NCBI GenBank assembly: GCA_036346225.1
Contig: JARFIW010001345.1
Coordinates: 620,001 to 684,000, forward strand
Length of the DNA: 64,000 nucleotides
Source of the DNA: Platerodrilus igneus
Taxonomy: Eukaryota; Arthropoda; Insecta; Coleoptera; Lycidae
Direction: 5' to 3'
Positions 47,651 to 59,470 of the stretch are shown piece by piece (within the stretch, counting starts at the first letter, position 1; each line of letters opens with the position of its first letter). The notes under the pieces were generated by a model. It was not told where the DNA came from, did not search any database, and saw only the letters and a list, made by a program, of their open reading frames with translations. The position numbers were made by a program, and so were the translations under genes.

Positions 47651-50189
47651 AAATGTATCTACTATTATATAATACTATTGTAAAACTAGTTCTGAAATGG
47701 CTACTGATGATGACTTAAATACCATATTGTAAAATGTTTGTAAGAACACAATTACGCTAGAAAACGTCAAAATTTGTATACCTTTAATGACTACTTCGGT
47801 CGAATGCTGACATCAAACGAACTCAAAACTGATTCACCAAAAAAGTATAGAAGTGGGTCGCACGATGGTCGTGCAACGTAGAAATGCTGCTTGGGATAAG
47901 CCTTTCGGGTCTAGTTTCTGAACTGTTAAAAACTATCAAAGTTGACGTTTCTCTTAAGTTCATAAGAAGCATCATCAGGACAAAACGATAATCATCACTG
48001 CAGATCCTAAAGACTGACACGCCTACTTACGCCGAATTAGTATCGGTCGCAAAACATCGGTAACAAGAGAAGTTGCTTCTGGATGTAGAGATTCGCACGC
48101 CCTATCAAACTGAAAGGTATCTGTTTAACAAAGTTACGTTGTTAATAATATAGATGATTTTTATAAGATCGATTAGTTTTTACTGGTGCCTCATTTAATA
48201 GTAAATTTATCGTTTATAAGTTTCGTACCACATTTTTTGGATAAACTACATTACCCTTCCGTAACAGCAAACCTTAGAAAAATGAAACGAAATTAGCAAT
48301 TATATTAAATTATGGTGCATTTAAATGCACATCTAAACGTTATAAATTATAATAATTATAATAATAATAATGATAATAGTTATAAAAAAAATAATATGCT
48401 ATAACTTGTATTGCACTAAAAATTTTTGAGTGGCTTTTCTGGAACTTGATTAGAACTGACGTTATTAGCGCAATTTCAATTGGACCTTATTTAGAACATT
48501 TCGGGAAGTTTGTATAAAATCTAAGTTGAATAAATTGGAAGAATGGAGAATTTTTGTAAAAAAAATGTGTCCAAAATCTGTTTTAAACTACGCAAGTTAC
48601 GTTTTGGGCATGAAACTGCCTTTTAAAAAAAGTCTTCTTTTCAAAACTCTTGTAACAATTTTTATTTAATCAGAAATTACAAATAGAATTTTACAAAACT
48701 ATATAAAATTACTTTAAGTCGAAATTACTGTTAAATGAATTTAAATTAGGGCGAGTTGCCTGAACAACCAACAATGTAAAAGCTGTGAGGTTCAAAACTG
48801 ACTGACTATCTTGGGGCTCTCGGGGTATTTATGCTGTCCCTGCCCCTCACATTGCTGTGGGAACTGCATCGCTAATGTCTGCTTATTTCTTTATTCAATT
48901 ATATAATACAAAGTAATAATCTTAATTCTAATAATTGCGGTTTTATAATCGTCTGTGACCTGCATCTGCAGTATTACTTACGTCTGGAATACATTGTATT
49001 CACATCCGTTCTCACAACTTGCTTGTGAACTTTCATTAACCTTTTCTTTATTTATCCTTGAATTACAATGTTGCATATAACCTAAGTTTCTTAATAATTT
49101 CTGTTTAATTATACATATATTTTGATTTGGGGGATATGTAACTCGCGTTAACCTGTTGTGAACGTCAGCGAACATTTATTTAAGAACTTTTAAATTAAGT
49201 GTAGATAATACTGTTTTTTTCCTATCACAGGTTTTTACAGAGCAATATACAAGGTTACTACAAAACAATCGTCAGGTTTTAGAAATAAACTTTTTCGAAA
49301 GTATTACAGACATAATTGTAAATGACATGTCACTAGAAAGGAAAAATATTCATGTTTTTGAACGTACTGTAATTAAACTTTTTTATTATTGAAAGATTTA
49401 TATAACAAGGGATACACAATCAAGGAAGACTCGGTTGTGTCCTTTCTCACAAAAGTCAGACGATATGGAAAATTAAATCTGTACAAACTACACTACTTTT
49501 GTAGACTTCCGGACTAACTATGAACTCCAACGGTTTTCAGATAACCGGCGGGGTAGGGGAAGTTTTTCTTGTCAGGCGCCACTATACCTATAAGACTACT
49601 CTTTAACAGGAAGACATCTAGAGGAAGGTGTATAAACCGTTTCGATGAACAAGCGTAAATAAGCACAAATTTTCAACTCGATAAAACTTTAACGCTAAGC
49701 TAGAAAAAACAACATAGTTGTAAAATGCAAGTACATTATTTAAATAAGTCAAATCGTACTTAAATATTCGGGTATCATTTATACTTTCATGTATCTTCTA
49801 CTTATAGCGTGGATAATTATATGAGTTGCTGGTTCTCAATATTCTAAAAATCATATGGACACTATTACTGGAATCAACCTTTCTATAAAGCTAAGAAAAA
49901 CTAGCAGTTGTTTTGTAATAATAATATGACTAAATAACGTATATACGTCTATTGCAATTGATATATTATTGTAATATCTAGTTTAAAGTATTTGCAAGGA
50001 AATACAGAAACATGTATTTTATTTAATGTCAATTGCTAGAAATTTTGTTATCCCTTAGAAATGTAAGCCGACCAATACTTTATATTTACACAATTCATGA
50101 TTTACGAATATCGATGAAACAGACCTGTATCAATGATAAGTTTATGGGCAAAGAGTTGCTAGAAATCATAGGAAAATAATAAAATACGC
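47651..50189. other. Anonymous AT-rich DNA
   Basis: Contains a hammerhead-like motif (47941-47980, minus), a 16-bp palindrome GTGCATTTAAATGCAC (48315-48330), a short (ATA)n run near 48350-48385 and a less AT-rich patch at 48750-48870. A weak R3-like stretch is at 49520-49680. No gene seen. Confidence 0.5.
49520..49680 (+). repeat. Possible decayed R3 fragment
   Basis: tatgaactccaacggttttc ... ggggtaggggaagttt ... gaggaaggtgtataaac follows the order of tttgaactctaacttcagcg ... gacacgggaaggttc ... gaaaggaaagtgtaaaa at 53400-53520. Short and diverged. Confidence 0.4.
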
Positions 50190-50440
50190 GGAAAGCAGCA
50201 AGAAATAGGAGAGATAGGATGATAGGACACGTCCTAAGGCATGAGAAAATAGTGCGATATATATTAAAAGCAAAAAAAGGAAAAAAGAAGGTAGAGGTGC
50301 ACCTAGATTACTCTGTTGCACACGCACAGTGAAAGATTAGACGGTGAGAATTTTGGAGAAATATGTAAATTAGCTCAGAATAGGAAACAATGTAGGTACG
50401 CAACCAACCAGTTTCAGGACTGAAGCCCAATTTTGATGTA
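50190..50440 (+). mobile_element. LINE 3'-end fragment (5-kb family), plus strand
   Basis: Codes NRRDRMIGHVLRHEKIVRYI (50197-50256) and KAKKGKKKVEVHLDYS, then the tail ctcagaataggaaacaatgt ... gcaaccaaccagtttcagga. This is the reverse complement of the tails at 5240 and 15670. It is 5'-truncated, as is usual for LINEs. Confidence 0.85.
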
Positions 50441-50979
50441 GTGTATATTTAGCGCTCTCGTACAACATTATACATATTAAATGGAAGCGTTTTGTAAACT
50501 AATTGTGCTCTAAGCTAAAATTATGGTATCATCTACAAATTCATATTTTTTCGTATTGCACGTTTTCTCCGGTATTCACTCGTTCTATGCTTTTACCTCT
50601 TTTATAATCATCTACAGCGATTTTAGTTCTTTCTTTTTATATTTCAAACTTTTTGTGTGCAATTACTCAGGTATCTTATTCCAGTCGACTTTACAAAAAG
50701 TCGTAAGTGTATATCATGTGATGGTCCCTTGAAACTATTAGCAATTCCGCAAGTATATCTTTTGCCTCTATTATTCATTTCTTTTAGTCCATCTTAGAAT
50801 TTCTTTCATTAATTATACGCAACCATGTACCTTCTTTTTACTAGTATTTAAAAATGCTTACCCTTGTTAAGTAAATTATCTATGCTTGTTTTACTTTTAC
50901 CAAAACATTTTTACCTACCAATAGACATTTGTATTTCACCTTACGAACACTTACCACAAGTTGATTCTGCCTTCGCTAC

Positions 50980-51290
50980 CCTATATTTCCGACACATTCT
51001 ATTTTAAAGTAGTGCATTCGTTACATTTCTTAGTCTTCGTTAGGAGTCTTATATAATTTGCATTTATCTATCAACTATAAAATATCTTCTTCTACCTTGC
51101 TTTGCTATCAAAATCGTCCATTGTAGAGCCTGGAAAATTTTCCTAACTTCTTCTTCTTCTTGTAACCTGTCTATGTTATTTTTCCGATCTAGATCCTTTA
51201 GTCTAGTTTTACACATTTTACCATAACCAACTTGTGATCACCAACTATGTCTGCCCAGGTATACGCAATACGCCTGCTAGTTAATTCCTA
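50980..51290 (-). mobile_element. LINE endonuclease C-terminal scrap
   Basis: The minus strand at 51280-51110 reads ADIVGDHKLVMVK, then a decayed RKNN-type linker and QEEEEVRKIFQAL, matching the region after the SDH motif of the LINE endonuclease. It overlaps the left edge of R3 copy 2, and a matching scrap sits at the left edge of copy 1. Confidence 0.6.
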
Positions 51291-54219
51291 TACATATGCT
51301 TCACCATACTATTAAGATGCAAACAGTATGTAAATTATACTTCCATGTATCAAGTGCATACCATCTAAATTGAAGTACAATTATATGCTGTCCTTATAAA
51401 TCGTGTAATGCTTTATTTACATACAGATTTGCATAAAAAACTGCATTTCACACTAAAAGCGATCTACAATAATAAATGTTGCGATTTTGAAAAATTGACT
51501 TAAGATTAAGAGTGTTGACCGATTGATTGGTATTATAAGTATGACACGTCACACACTTTAAGGGGTAGCTAGCCATGCAGATGAACTAGGTATTACATAC
51601 CGATTCACAAAGGATGCGTCGGTTTTGTAATAAACAAATCAGTTTCATTACTAATAAATAATTTATCTCTGTTTCAAGGTTTACACAATCAAAATAACGT
51701 AACAACAAACCGGCGTGTACCTCTGAGTGAACGTTTAATCTGAACTCAATACATCAACGTCTACTTAAGAACGACAGAAAAAGCAAAAGAATAGGATGTA
51801 ATAATTAAAATTACTCTAGCCAGTTTTAAACAATCCTCATCATATAACGCCGAAATATTTTTCTAGCCTTTAATTGTTTTTTCGCATTAGTTCAATATTT
51901 CAGAATCCCTTTCAGTAATTTATTTAATCAAGGACAACGCTTACGCAAAACAAAGAAGGGCACGGCATATTGCTTTGTTCCTTTGTCTAGGGTAAATTAT
52001 CTGAGAACTGAACAGCATGTACTAATTCTCGTGGGTGATCCTTCAATCTGCGCTAGTGTTGATATCCTGTCGCTCAGTTTCATAATGTTGTTTCTGTTGT
52101 ATTCACATTCGTAATTAACAAGGTATGGTTGAAAAGCAGCTTTCGACGGGGTTTTGTTTAGAACTAACTACGTTCTATGTTTACTCAAATTTATTTAAGA
52201 ATACACAGGTGAAGTGTAATTCTTCAGAACATTTGTGCTAGGTGTTGGATTTTTTGGAGCAAGCGCTAATGCATACCTTTCTACTTAGAAAAACACATTT
52301 TAAAGCTCAAACTAATTAGTTTCAGTGTCAAACATCTTTTATATATGGTGCTTGTTTCTGTCAATTACGACATTATGTTGATATAATTATTTGGGAATTT
52401 GAAATGTGGTAAGGACATCATGATCAATCGAGATTCAAGCACCAATTACAGCATAACGGTCAAACTAGTGCGTAACGAAATATTGATAACATCTCCTTTA
52501 ACCCACGTATAAAACAATCTCCCGCAACAAGAGTTGAGTGGTATCGGAAAACAAAATTTGGTTGTGTATTCAAGGATCGGCATATTTAAAAGGTAATTTA
52601 AATGACATAACCTCGGCTGAGAGTACATAGTAATTGTATTATTTACTAAGAAAAAGTAGCGTCCAACTTACTTAATCTGGAACTTGTCTTGAATTTAGCC
52701 TTTGAAAGGAAATATAGGGTAAAGATAACAAGTGCCCGATAATTCTCAGGATAGAAAACAACGAGAGGTGAGGGAGTAACATAAATTATGTATCTTCGGA
52801 GGCGTCCTCTTAAAAATAAAAAATTTATTCTAAAACCTATAACATATCAATTTTTGATAAGTTGATAAGTTTGCGTATTATTTGTTTTAAAGGACACTTC
52901 TAAGTATGAGCAAAATCAATGTTGAATTTTTACTAGTTCTTGTAGTATTAATTATGAGAAGCTTCCATACATGACACTTTGAAAGTTTCAGCGTTCAAAG
53001 ACATACTTCAGGGCTTCCTCGCGAGGGCATAGCAGTTTGACTGTTTAATGAAAACAGCTTACCAATATTTTTGGATAATTGCATATAATGAGATTATTTT
53101 CAGTTAAACGCGATAAATCCTACGCGATTATACTCTTGCATTAATAATCTCGGCCGAAGTTACGTCTACATTACAAAGTTGCGTTTCTTATTCTAAGTAT
53201 AACCCATTGACTTCCGCTAGTCTTATTACATTTAGCAAATACGAAGTTAAAACGAAAACCACCTTTGTTTAGAAAAGCTATGTAAACGATAATTCAACAA
53301 TCGCAAAAAAAGGGGCAAGGAGAACAAATACTACAATGCTCCACAGAACACAAGAGATGTAAGTTTACCATTCAAGCTCTTTATGGTATCCTTGATATAG
53401 CTTTGAACTCTAACTTCAGCGGTTTTTGATGAGACACGGGAAGGTTCAATTAAAACGAAGGATATGCCACGCGCTTTTGAAAATTAATTGAACACGAATA
53501 ACCTGAAAGGAAAGTGTAAAAACTGTAAAAAAAACAGAACGGTACTTAACTAGAGTGGCGCCACTTACAATAATAGAAGATATCTGAAATAAAATTTCAA
53601 TATAATTAATAAATCAATGGAGGAAGCCGTTTGCGTCTCAAAATCAAATAACACAAATACTAATTCTACCAACAAAATATATCATGATGAAATGATCTCA
53701 TTTTTCAAATTCTTGTAAACCTATATTTTTTTGGTACTGTACTATAAACACAATTTATTCAATAGAATTGCAAACCATAGGCACTGCTAAAGTTGTGTTA
53801 AAGCCAAACTCAAGATATTTTAAGACCCACAAGTCTCGAATCAAACTAAATAAGGGTTATTAGAATATTTGACAATTTGGATAAATTTTACCAAATAAAT
53901 TTTCAGTAATATCAGATTATGGTATAATCTCAAAAATCAGTATCAAGTTTATTTATAAATTTTAGATCATCATAATTTATTTACATGCATTCCATTATCA
54001 TAGTTTCAGCAAATTCAGGTCTGAAATATTGGATCACAAATGTAGTAAAGTATTTCAATGCATCTGAATAAAAATTCGTGAAAGAATTTATCATTAGTGT
54101 AATCTTCAATATAAAATTTTAATTCAGCATTATGTAAGAATCAAGAATTTTCAACTGGTCAGCTCTTATTAAGTTCTTACCTACATGAAGTATATTTGGC
54201 GTTCTGTTGAACAAAACAA

Positions 54220-54220
<1 letters not shown>
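51210..54220 (+). repeat. Repeat R3, copy 2
   Basis: Direct copy of 35800-38598, offset by about 15.4 kb. It extends a further 220 bp at the right (54000-54220: ggtctgaaatattggatcac, ttattaagttcttacctaca), which matches the diverged copy at 21475-21720. So copy 2 is the more complete one, and copy 1 was cut at 38598. It ends at the (TA)n tract where the LTR element inserted. Confidence 0.85.

Positions 54221-54222
<2 letters not shown>

Positions 54223-54265
<43 letters not shown>
54223..54265. repeat. (TA)n tract, left flank of the LTR element
   Basis: Pure AT dinucleotides ending exactly where the LTR begins. The tract resumes at 61783, so the LTR element split a single (TA)n microsatellite, with an ATAT-type target duplication that cannot be resolved inside the repeat. 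Confidence 0.9.
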
Positions 54266-54267
<2 letters not shown>

Positions 54268-55210
54268 CTCATATTTAGACCAGGGTAGAAAATTAAATAA
54301 TCACATCAAATAATTTTAATCACCGTGTAGAAGCTTTGGGAAAAGGTACGCGTTATTAAATAAAAGCGTGAAGCATAAAAATTCATTCGGTTCATTAAAA
54401 ATAAGGGAGATTTAAATCATGTACAAGACGCTTTAGATCAAAAGAAGCAGTATTAGAAAGGTCTACATGTAATTTAATTATTCCTAGTAAAGAAACAAAG
54501 AGAAATTACGTGCAAAATTTATATTAATTAACTCTATTTTAAGTAACCGGTATTAAACAAAATGTACTGATAATAATTGAATATTTAATTAGGATTCACT
54601 AAAAATTAAAGGGTATTATTTTTAATTGAAGTTAATTGAACCGTTAGTAACATATAATATCTATAAAACTTGTAAAAACCCAATAAAATGCAAATCGTAG
54701 AAGTGTTATTATGTTTGAACACCTGCGTATTTTTAAAAAGCTCATTCTGCGTAAATTTTGCAGATAATTAATGGTTACAGAGAATGTTGGAGAAACCGTC
54801 ACATAATAGTTACGGGAAATGCTAAAGGTGGGTTATTTCACAGTCCACATGGACTGAAATAATCGATAATAAAGAATATCAATTTGCACCAATAAGAACA
54901 GGGTAGATAGAAACAGATAATATGCGCAAGACCGAGACACATATAGTAAAAGGCGTGAGGGGAGCAACGTCACTGGGTTGCGATTGGGTGAAAATAAAAG
55001 GCAAAATTGAGAGGTAAAAATAACATTTCTGTGTAAAATTTAATTAGTTATTTCCAGACGTTGCAAGCCGTGTCGAAATTTCTGAGATTTAACTGGTGCG
55101 AGTGCAAATTTCGTAAAAATCGCATGCCGGGCTGCGGAATGGGAACCTAGCAGGCGAAATTCTTTAGAATTGTCCGTTTTGGGGACTAGACCGACAGACA
55201 GGCTAACCTC

Positions 55211-55218
55211 TATATATA
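55211..55218 (+). promoter_or_regulatory. LTR TATA box
   Basis: TATATATA after ggctaacctc. The same position in the 3' LTR (60499) and in the diverged third LTR (63562, tatatata followed by gccaggtgaatatg) is conserved together with its downstream sequence, which supports function. Confidence 0.6.
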
Positions 55219-55410
55219 CCCAGGTGAATATGAACAAGCTCTCTTAGATCTTCGACTTGATTCAATGCGTTAAACAGTGCTTTTTAGTTTTCCGGTATTG
55301 ATTAAATAATTTAAACAGTTTGCTCGTATATTTTAGTGATTTAAAACAGCTTGTTCTTTACGTGCTACAATGAATGTATTTTAGTGCACTTAGAAATGAA
55401 GATACAAGGT

Positions 55411-55416
55411 AATAAA
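55411..55416 (+). terminator. LTR polyadenylation signal
   Basis: AATAAA 200 bp downstream of the TATA box, kept in the 3' LTR and in the third copy (63743). Its position fits the end of the R region. Confidence 0.5.
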
Positions 55417-56493
55417 GTTTAGTATCACTGTACCAATTAGTAAAATTTACAACGACAAATGAATACACAAAAGTAGGCAGTTTTGGCGTATATTGGTGAA
55501 AGCAGTATGAATTTCTTTGTTATTTTTCGGGGGTGTTAATAATTAAATGGATCGTAAACATGACTGGATCCACAAAACAAGGTTCAGATATACACAGATG
55601 AGTTCCGGAAAAGCCCTGAAACAACTTTAGATGAATGGTGATGGAGAAAATTTTAAAAAGCGTTGAGAATCAGAAGCCGTAAATATAACCCATTTGGAAT
55701 GGAGTGATTAACAAAGGGACGATGTACATTGAAGCCACTAGTGCAGTAACCTTCAGGTAAATTATACTATTTTGTTCGAACTTTGATGTTTTGGTGTGCG
55801 TTGAATAACTTTATAATTTGTTTATTTTAAAATGGACAGTAGTGAAATTGTACTAACAGCAAATTTTTAATTTTAAGGTGACATTTTCTTGTTTAAGTAG
55901 AAAGGGGTATTTAGTATTGATGTTCTGGATTATGATGAGAATTTGGGTATGTCTTTGAGCTCAATTAGACGAACCTGGTTAATTAACGTAAAGGGGTGGT
56001 AGATGCTCCCTTTGTACTCAGACTCAGGTCTGCATATATTGTTATATTAATTAGTAGGCATCCTACAAGGACTTTAATTCTGGATGCACTTTAAAATGAT
56101 AACAAATTTAATCTTGAACTTTTCTGATACTGAAATTTACGCTGAATTTTAATTTTGAAATTTTAATGTATTGTGAATATTGATGTAAATAGAGTTAACG
56201 TTGGTGTTTGTGATAGGAATGTGTTTTTTTTTTGTGATTGAGGATGAAGGTTTAACTAGAGGAGCAGCCGAGGCGATTATCAGAAGAAAGTCAATGGACC
56301 GACACAGTTAAGGTAATGAATAGCTTTTTGTAGGATACACAGCATTTTGACGCCCAATTCGGAGGCTCGATTCCAAAAGCGGAGTACCCGGATTTTGGTG
56401 GTTTCACAGCATTCTTGCCCCAATCTGTGGGGCTCGAATGTTTTTTTTTAAAGGGCCAGTACCTGCAGATATGAGAGTATTCACAGCATTTCA

Positions 56494-56511
56494 TGGCGCC
56501 CAACGTGGGGC
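56494..56511 (+). other. Primer-binding site, tRNA-Lys type
   Basis: TGGCGCCCAACGTGGGGC is fully complementary to the 3' end of lysine tRNA (CUU type) as known from other retroelements. It starts 5 bp after the end of the 5' LTR, where minus-strand synthesis would begin. Confidence 0.9.
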
Positions 56512-56712
56512 TCGAGTTCCAAATAAAATTTTTGTGATTTTATTCCAGGAAACTGGCGATCTGAGAGAGAGAGTTTCTGTGTGTGTATAAATTTAAGAGT
56601 ATTTTAGAGTGTGTGAGAGTGATTAGAACGTATGCAGAGAAAAGAGCGGTTAAGGAGTCAAGGAGTGGAAATTGGGAGTGACGATAGTGCATTGTGTTAG
56701 AAAAATTCTAAA

Positions 56713-57864
56713 ATGGAAGAAGCTGGAGGCAGTAGAGATCAGTCGAGGACGGAATCAGGGGATCAAGGAAACGAGATGATAATGAGAATGCTAGAGAGGA
56801 TGAACGAAGAATCCAATAGAAAATTAGAACTGCTAAGCGATGAATCTAATAGAGCTAGGGAAGAATCTAATAGAGCTAGGGAAGAATCTAATAGAGCTAG
56901 GGAAGAATCCAATAGAAAATTAGAGCAGATAAGCGGGAAAATTGAACAAAATACTAAAGAATTTACAGAATTTAAAAATAGTCTTACCGTAAAGATGGGG
57001 GAAGTTGAAAATAGGGTAGATAAAAATGAGCGTGATATTACAGGTCTTCGACAGGAAATGGGACATTTAAGGTCCGAAGTACGCATTTTTTGTGAAGAAG
57101 AGATTAATGTAAAAATGACTGAAGTGACAGACTCATGTAGGGATCAGTTAGGCAGGGTAGAACGCGAAGTTAGTAGTATTAAATACAACATGTCAAATTT
57201 AACGGGGGATGGTCCCAGATTTTATACAGGTAGCATATCATTGGACCAACACATGAAGTTTAATGGCGATAACAGAGTAAATCCACAAATTTTTATTAAT
57301 AGTGTAAGAAATCTAGTGGGAAATTTATTTGACGAACAGACTAAACTGAATACGATAAAGGCTTTATGGAAAGACAACGCGGCAGCATGGTACAATTTAA
57401 TAGGACAGGACATAAACACCTACACGGACTTTGAAGACAGATTTTTAAAGCACTACTGGAGTGACCACAGACAAGACCAGGTACGAGACGACTTAATCAC
57501 AGGAAATTTAAGGAGAATTTTCAGGAAGTAGGAGCAATATGCTATACGCAAGTATAGCATAGCAAAGCAACTGAACCCACCACTGACGGACCGACAAATT
57601 ATCAAGTATTTATCACGACACTTCGAGGTAGAAGTAAGACAACACGTAGCACTACAGAACATAGTGGACAGAGAAATATTTTTAGAATACCTGCAGAGGT
57701 ACGACGACGTAAGTAGTGAACGACCTCGGGATAATAGGGAAAGACAGATCAACACAGTTAGGTTTGACAATAGACGGGACAACTATGCTAGAAGGGGAAT
57801 AATTACGGATACCAGCGACAGAATTGGGAACAGAGACGACCATACGTTAGGAGTAATAGTTTAG
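56713..57864 (+). pseudogene. gag: gag of the LTR element, interrupted by one TAG
   Basis: The frame opens at 56713 and runs 272 codons to a TAG at 57529-57531. It then continues in the same frame for 110 codons to 57864. Residues about 20-110 are a charged coiled-coil-like segment that includes three exact AREESNR heptads (three 21-bp repeats, 56842-56904). The region after residue 170 (AAWYNLIGQDINTYTDFEDR, FLKHYWSDHRQDQ) resembles the capsid part of insect gypsy-type Gag. After the TAG come LNPPLTDRQIIKYLSRHFEV and an arginine-rich end. No CCHC zinc knuckle is seen. A further block in another frame (57843-58030, PRTYAEVTARPG) shows a frameshift. Gag would package element RNA. Confidence 0.8.
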
Positions 57865-58021
57865 GAAGGGGACCTGCACCGAGACCGGAACCTACCAGAA
57901 GGAATAGTTCACCGGACATGAGGGGGACTGCTAATACAGACACGGAACGAGTGGAAACACCTAGGACATACGCTGAGGTGACGGCTAGACCAGGACTAAG
58001 TAGGGAAAACAGACCTGGACA

Positions 58022-58495
58022 GGATTTTTAGAACGCGACAGACCACTAGATTTCAGTGTAAATGTATATGAACATCCACGTGAATTTTTCAAAATTGAGG
58101 AGGAAGTAGAGCCAGAAACTAAGGAAAAATTATGTTTGCCAATTATTAATTTAGAAATTTTTGAGAATAATGTAGAAGTATTACTTGATACAGGGGCAGA
58201 GGCGAGTTTAATATCGGAGGAATTCGTCAGCAAAATTAGGGATAAGGTTTGTGATAGAATTATACCTATAAAGCGTAGCCATTTAGTAGCTCCAAATAAA
58301 AAGAAGTTTGCTGTAGTAAATAGTGTTGTGGTGCTTAGGATAGATATAGGAGGTTTAAGCTGTGAACAGGAGTTTGTAATTGTACCTGGACTGAAGTTTC
58401 AGAGCATTTTAGGTGTTGACTGTATGATGAAGTTAGGGGTTTTGATAGATATGGAACGGAAGGTAATAAGGATTAAGGATAGGGTAGTGCCGTAG
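58022..58495 (+). pseudogene. pro: Retropepsin (protease) region of the LTR element
   Basis: Open from 58022, with a first Met at 58136. The catalytic triplet DTGA is at 58187-58198 (LLDTGAEASLIS), and the helix-adjacent motif ILGVDCMMK is near the end, about 90 residues later, the spacing expected of an aspartic retropepsin. It lies in a different frame from gag (+1), and the frame ends at 58495 before the RT fragment, so no continuous pol is present. The domain itself looks intact. It would cleave Gag and Gag-Pol if expressed. Confidence 0.85.
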
Positions 58496-58870
58496 AAGGG
58501 CAGTTATGAAGTCACAGAGGATGACACGGGGTTTAGTATTAATGTAGTAGAGGTAGAGGATGATGAAGGTAAACAGATCAACACAATAAGATGTCCAGAG
58601 GATAGGAGAGTAGAGGTTCAAGCTTTAGTACAAAAACATGCAGAATTAGTGGGGGTAGAAGCAACAGCAGCATATCGGGAGCAGGTGAAGGCAGAATTAT
58701 TTTTGATGAGGTTAAGTGGCAAGTTTGTTTTTAATAAAGTAGATTTAAGGAATTCATTCTGGCGGATTCCATTATACAAGAATTCTAGAAGGTACATAGG
58801 ATTTTCCGTAGAGAGAAAAATCGAGAATTTTAAAGTAGTATCGTTTGGTTTGTCGGCAGAAAAGGCAATA
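58496..58870 (+). pseudogene. pol: Reverse transcriptase fragment of the LTR element
   Basis: The frame from 58649 contains AYREQVKAELFLMRLSGKF and then FNKVDLRNSFWRIPLYKNSR and FKVVSFGLS. The first piece is the N-terminal approach to RT and the second is RT motif A (VDL). The stretch of roughly 60-80 residues that normally separates them is gone. After FGLS similarity stops, so the YxDD box, RNase H and integrase are absent. This is an internally deleted pol, which explains the 3-kb interior. Confidence 0.8.
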
Positions 58871-59470
58871 ATAATAAATAAGAAACAGACAAGTGTAGGG
58901 ATTGAAGAAGAAGTAATATTTAAGAGTCAGGATAATAGGGATGATAAGTTTATTGTATGTGAGATAATAGGGATGATAAGTATAGATATAGAAGTGGGAG
59001 AAATAGGGATGAAGAGTATTAGGATGGTGAGAAGGAAGACTTGGAGGGTCAAGAAGAGAGTTAGATTTAAATAACTTAATGAACAAATGATAGAGATAGG
59101 TGAATTTTAGTATAGATATAGAATAGAGAGTAGATAGGTGTATAAAAGAGTCAGATTTAAATAGGATAGGGATAGAATAGGTGTATATAGAAGAGTAGAA
59201 GTAGGTGTGTAAAGAAAATAAAGCTAGGTATATAGGATTAGGTAGGGGGAAGTAAAGTATAGTGAAGATTAGTTAAAAGTTAGGAATAGGATAGGTATAT
59301 AGGATGTATATAGGATTAGATGGATAAGTAGGATGAAGTTAGGGATAATTTCAGTTTAGAGAATTACGTGAGAGTTAGGAATAGGATAGGGATATAGGAT
59401 AGGCGTAAATATTTTTTGGATTGGATAAGGTAGGTAAGTCAGATAGATAAGGGTAGAGAGAGATAGGCAT
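58871..59470 (+). repeat. C-poor, purine-rich simple-sequence tract
   Basis: Dense short motifs such as gataggatagg, tatataggat and gtagataggtgtata. In 59101-59460 I count only 6 C in 360 bases on the plus strand. It occupies the place where the rest of pol should be. No coding sense is visible beyond the nominal end of the 58649 frame at 59074. Confidence 0.85.

Larger units (their letters stand above)
54266..56488 (+). repeat. 5' LTR, 2.2 kb
   Basis: Starts TACTCATATTTAGACC and ends GTATTCACAGCA, fixed by comparison with the 3' LTR. A TATA box (TATATATA, 55211-55218) and an AATAAA signal (55411) suggest transcription starting near 55240 and R ending near 55430. This gives U3 of about 1 kb, R of about 0.2 kb and U5 of about 1.05 kb; the limits of R are inferred. 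It does not begin with the usual TG. The last 150 bp contain two primer-site-like repeats (see findings). Confidence 0.9.

Noticed and set aside
56763..57086. 107-codon minus-strand frame with repeated LLDSSLA
   Set aside because: It is the antisense shadow of the heptad-repeat part of gag.
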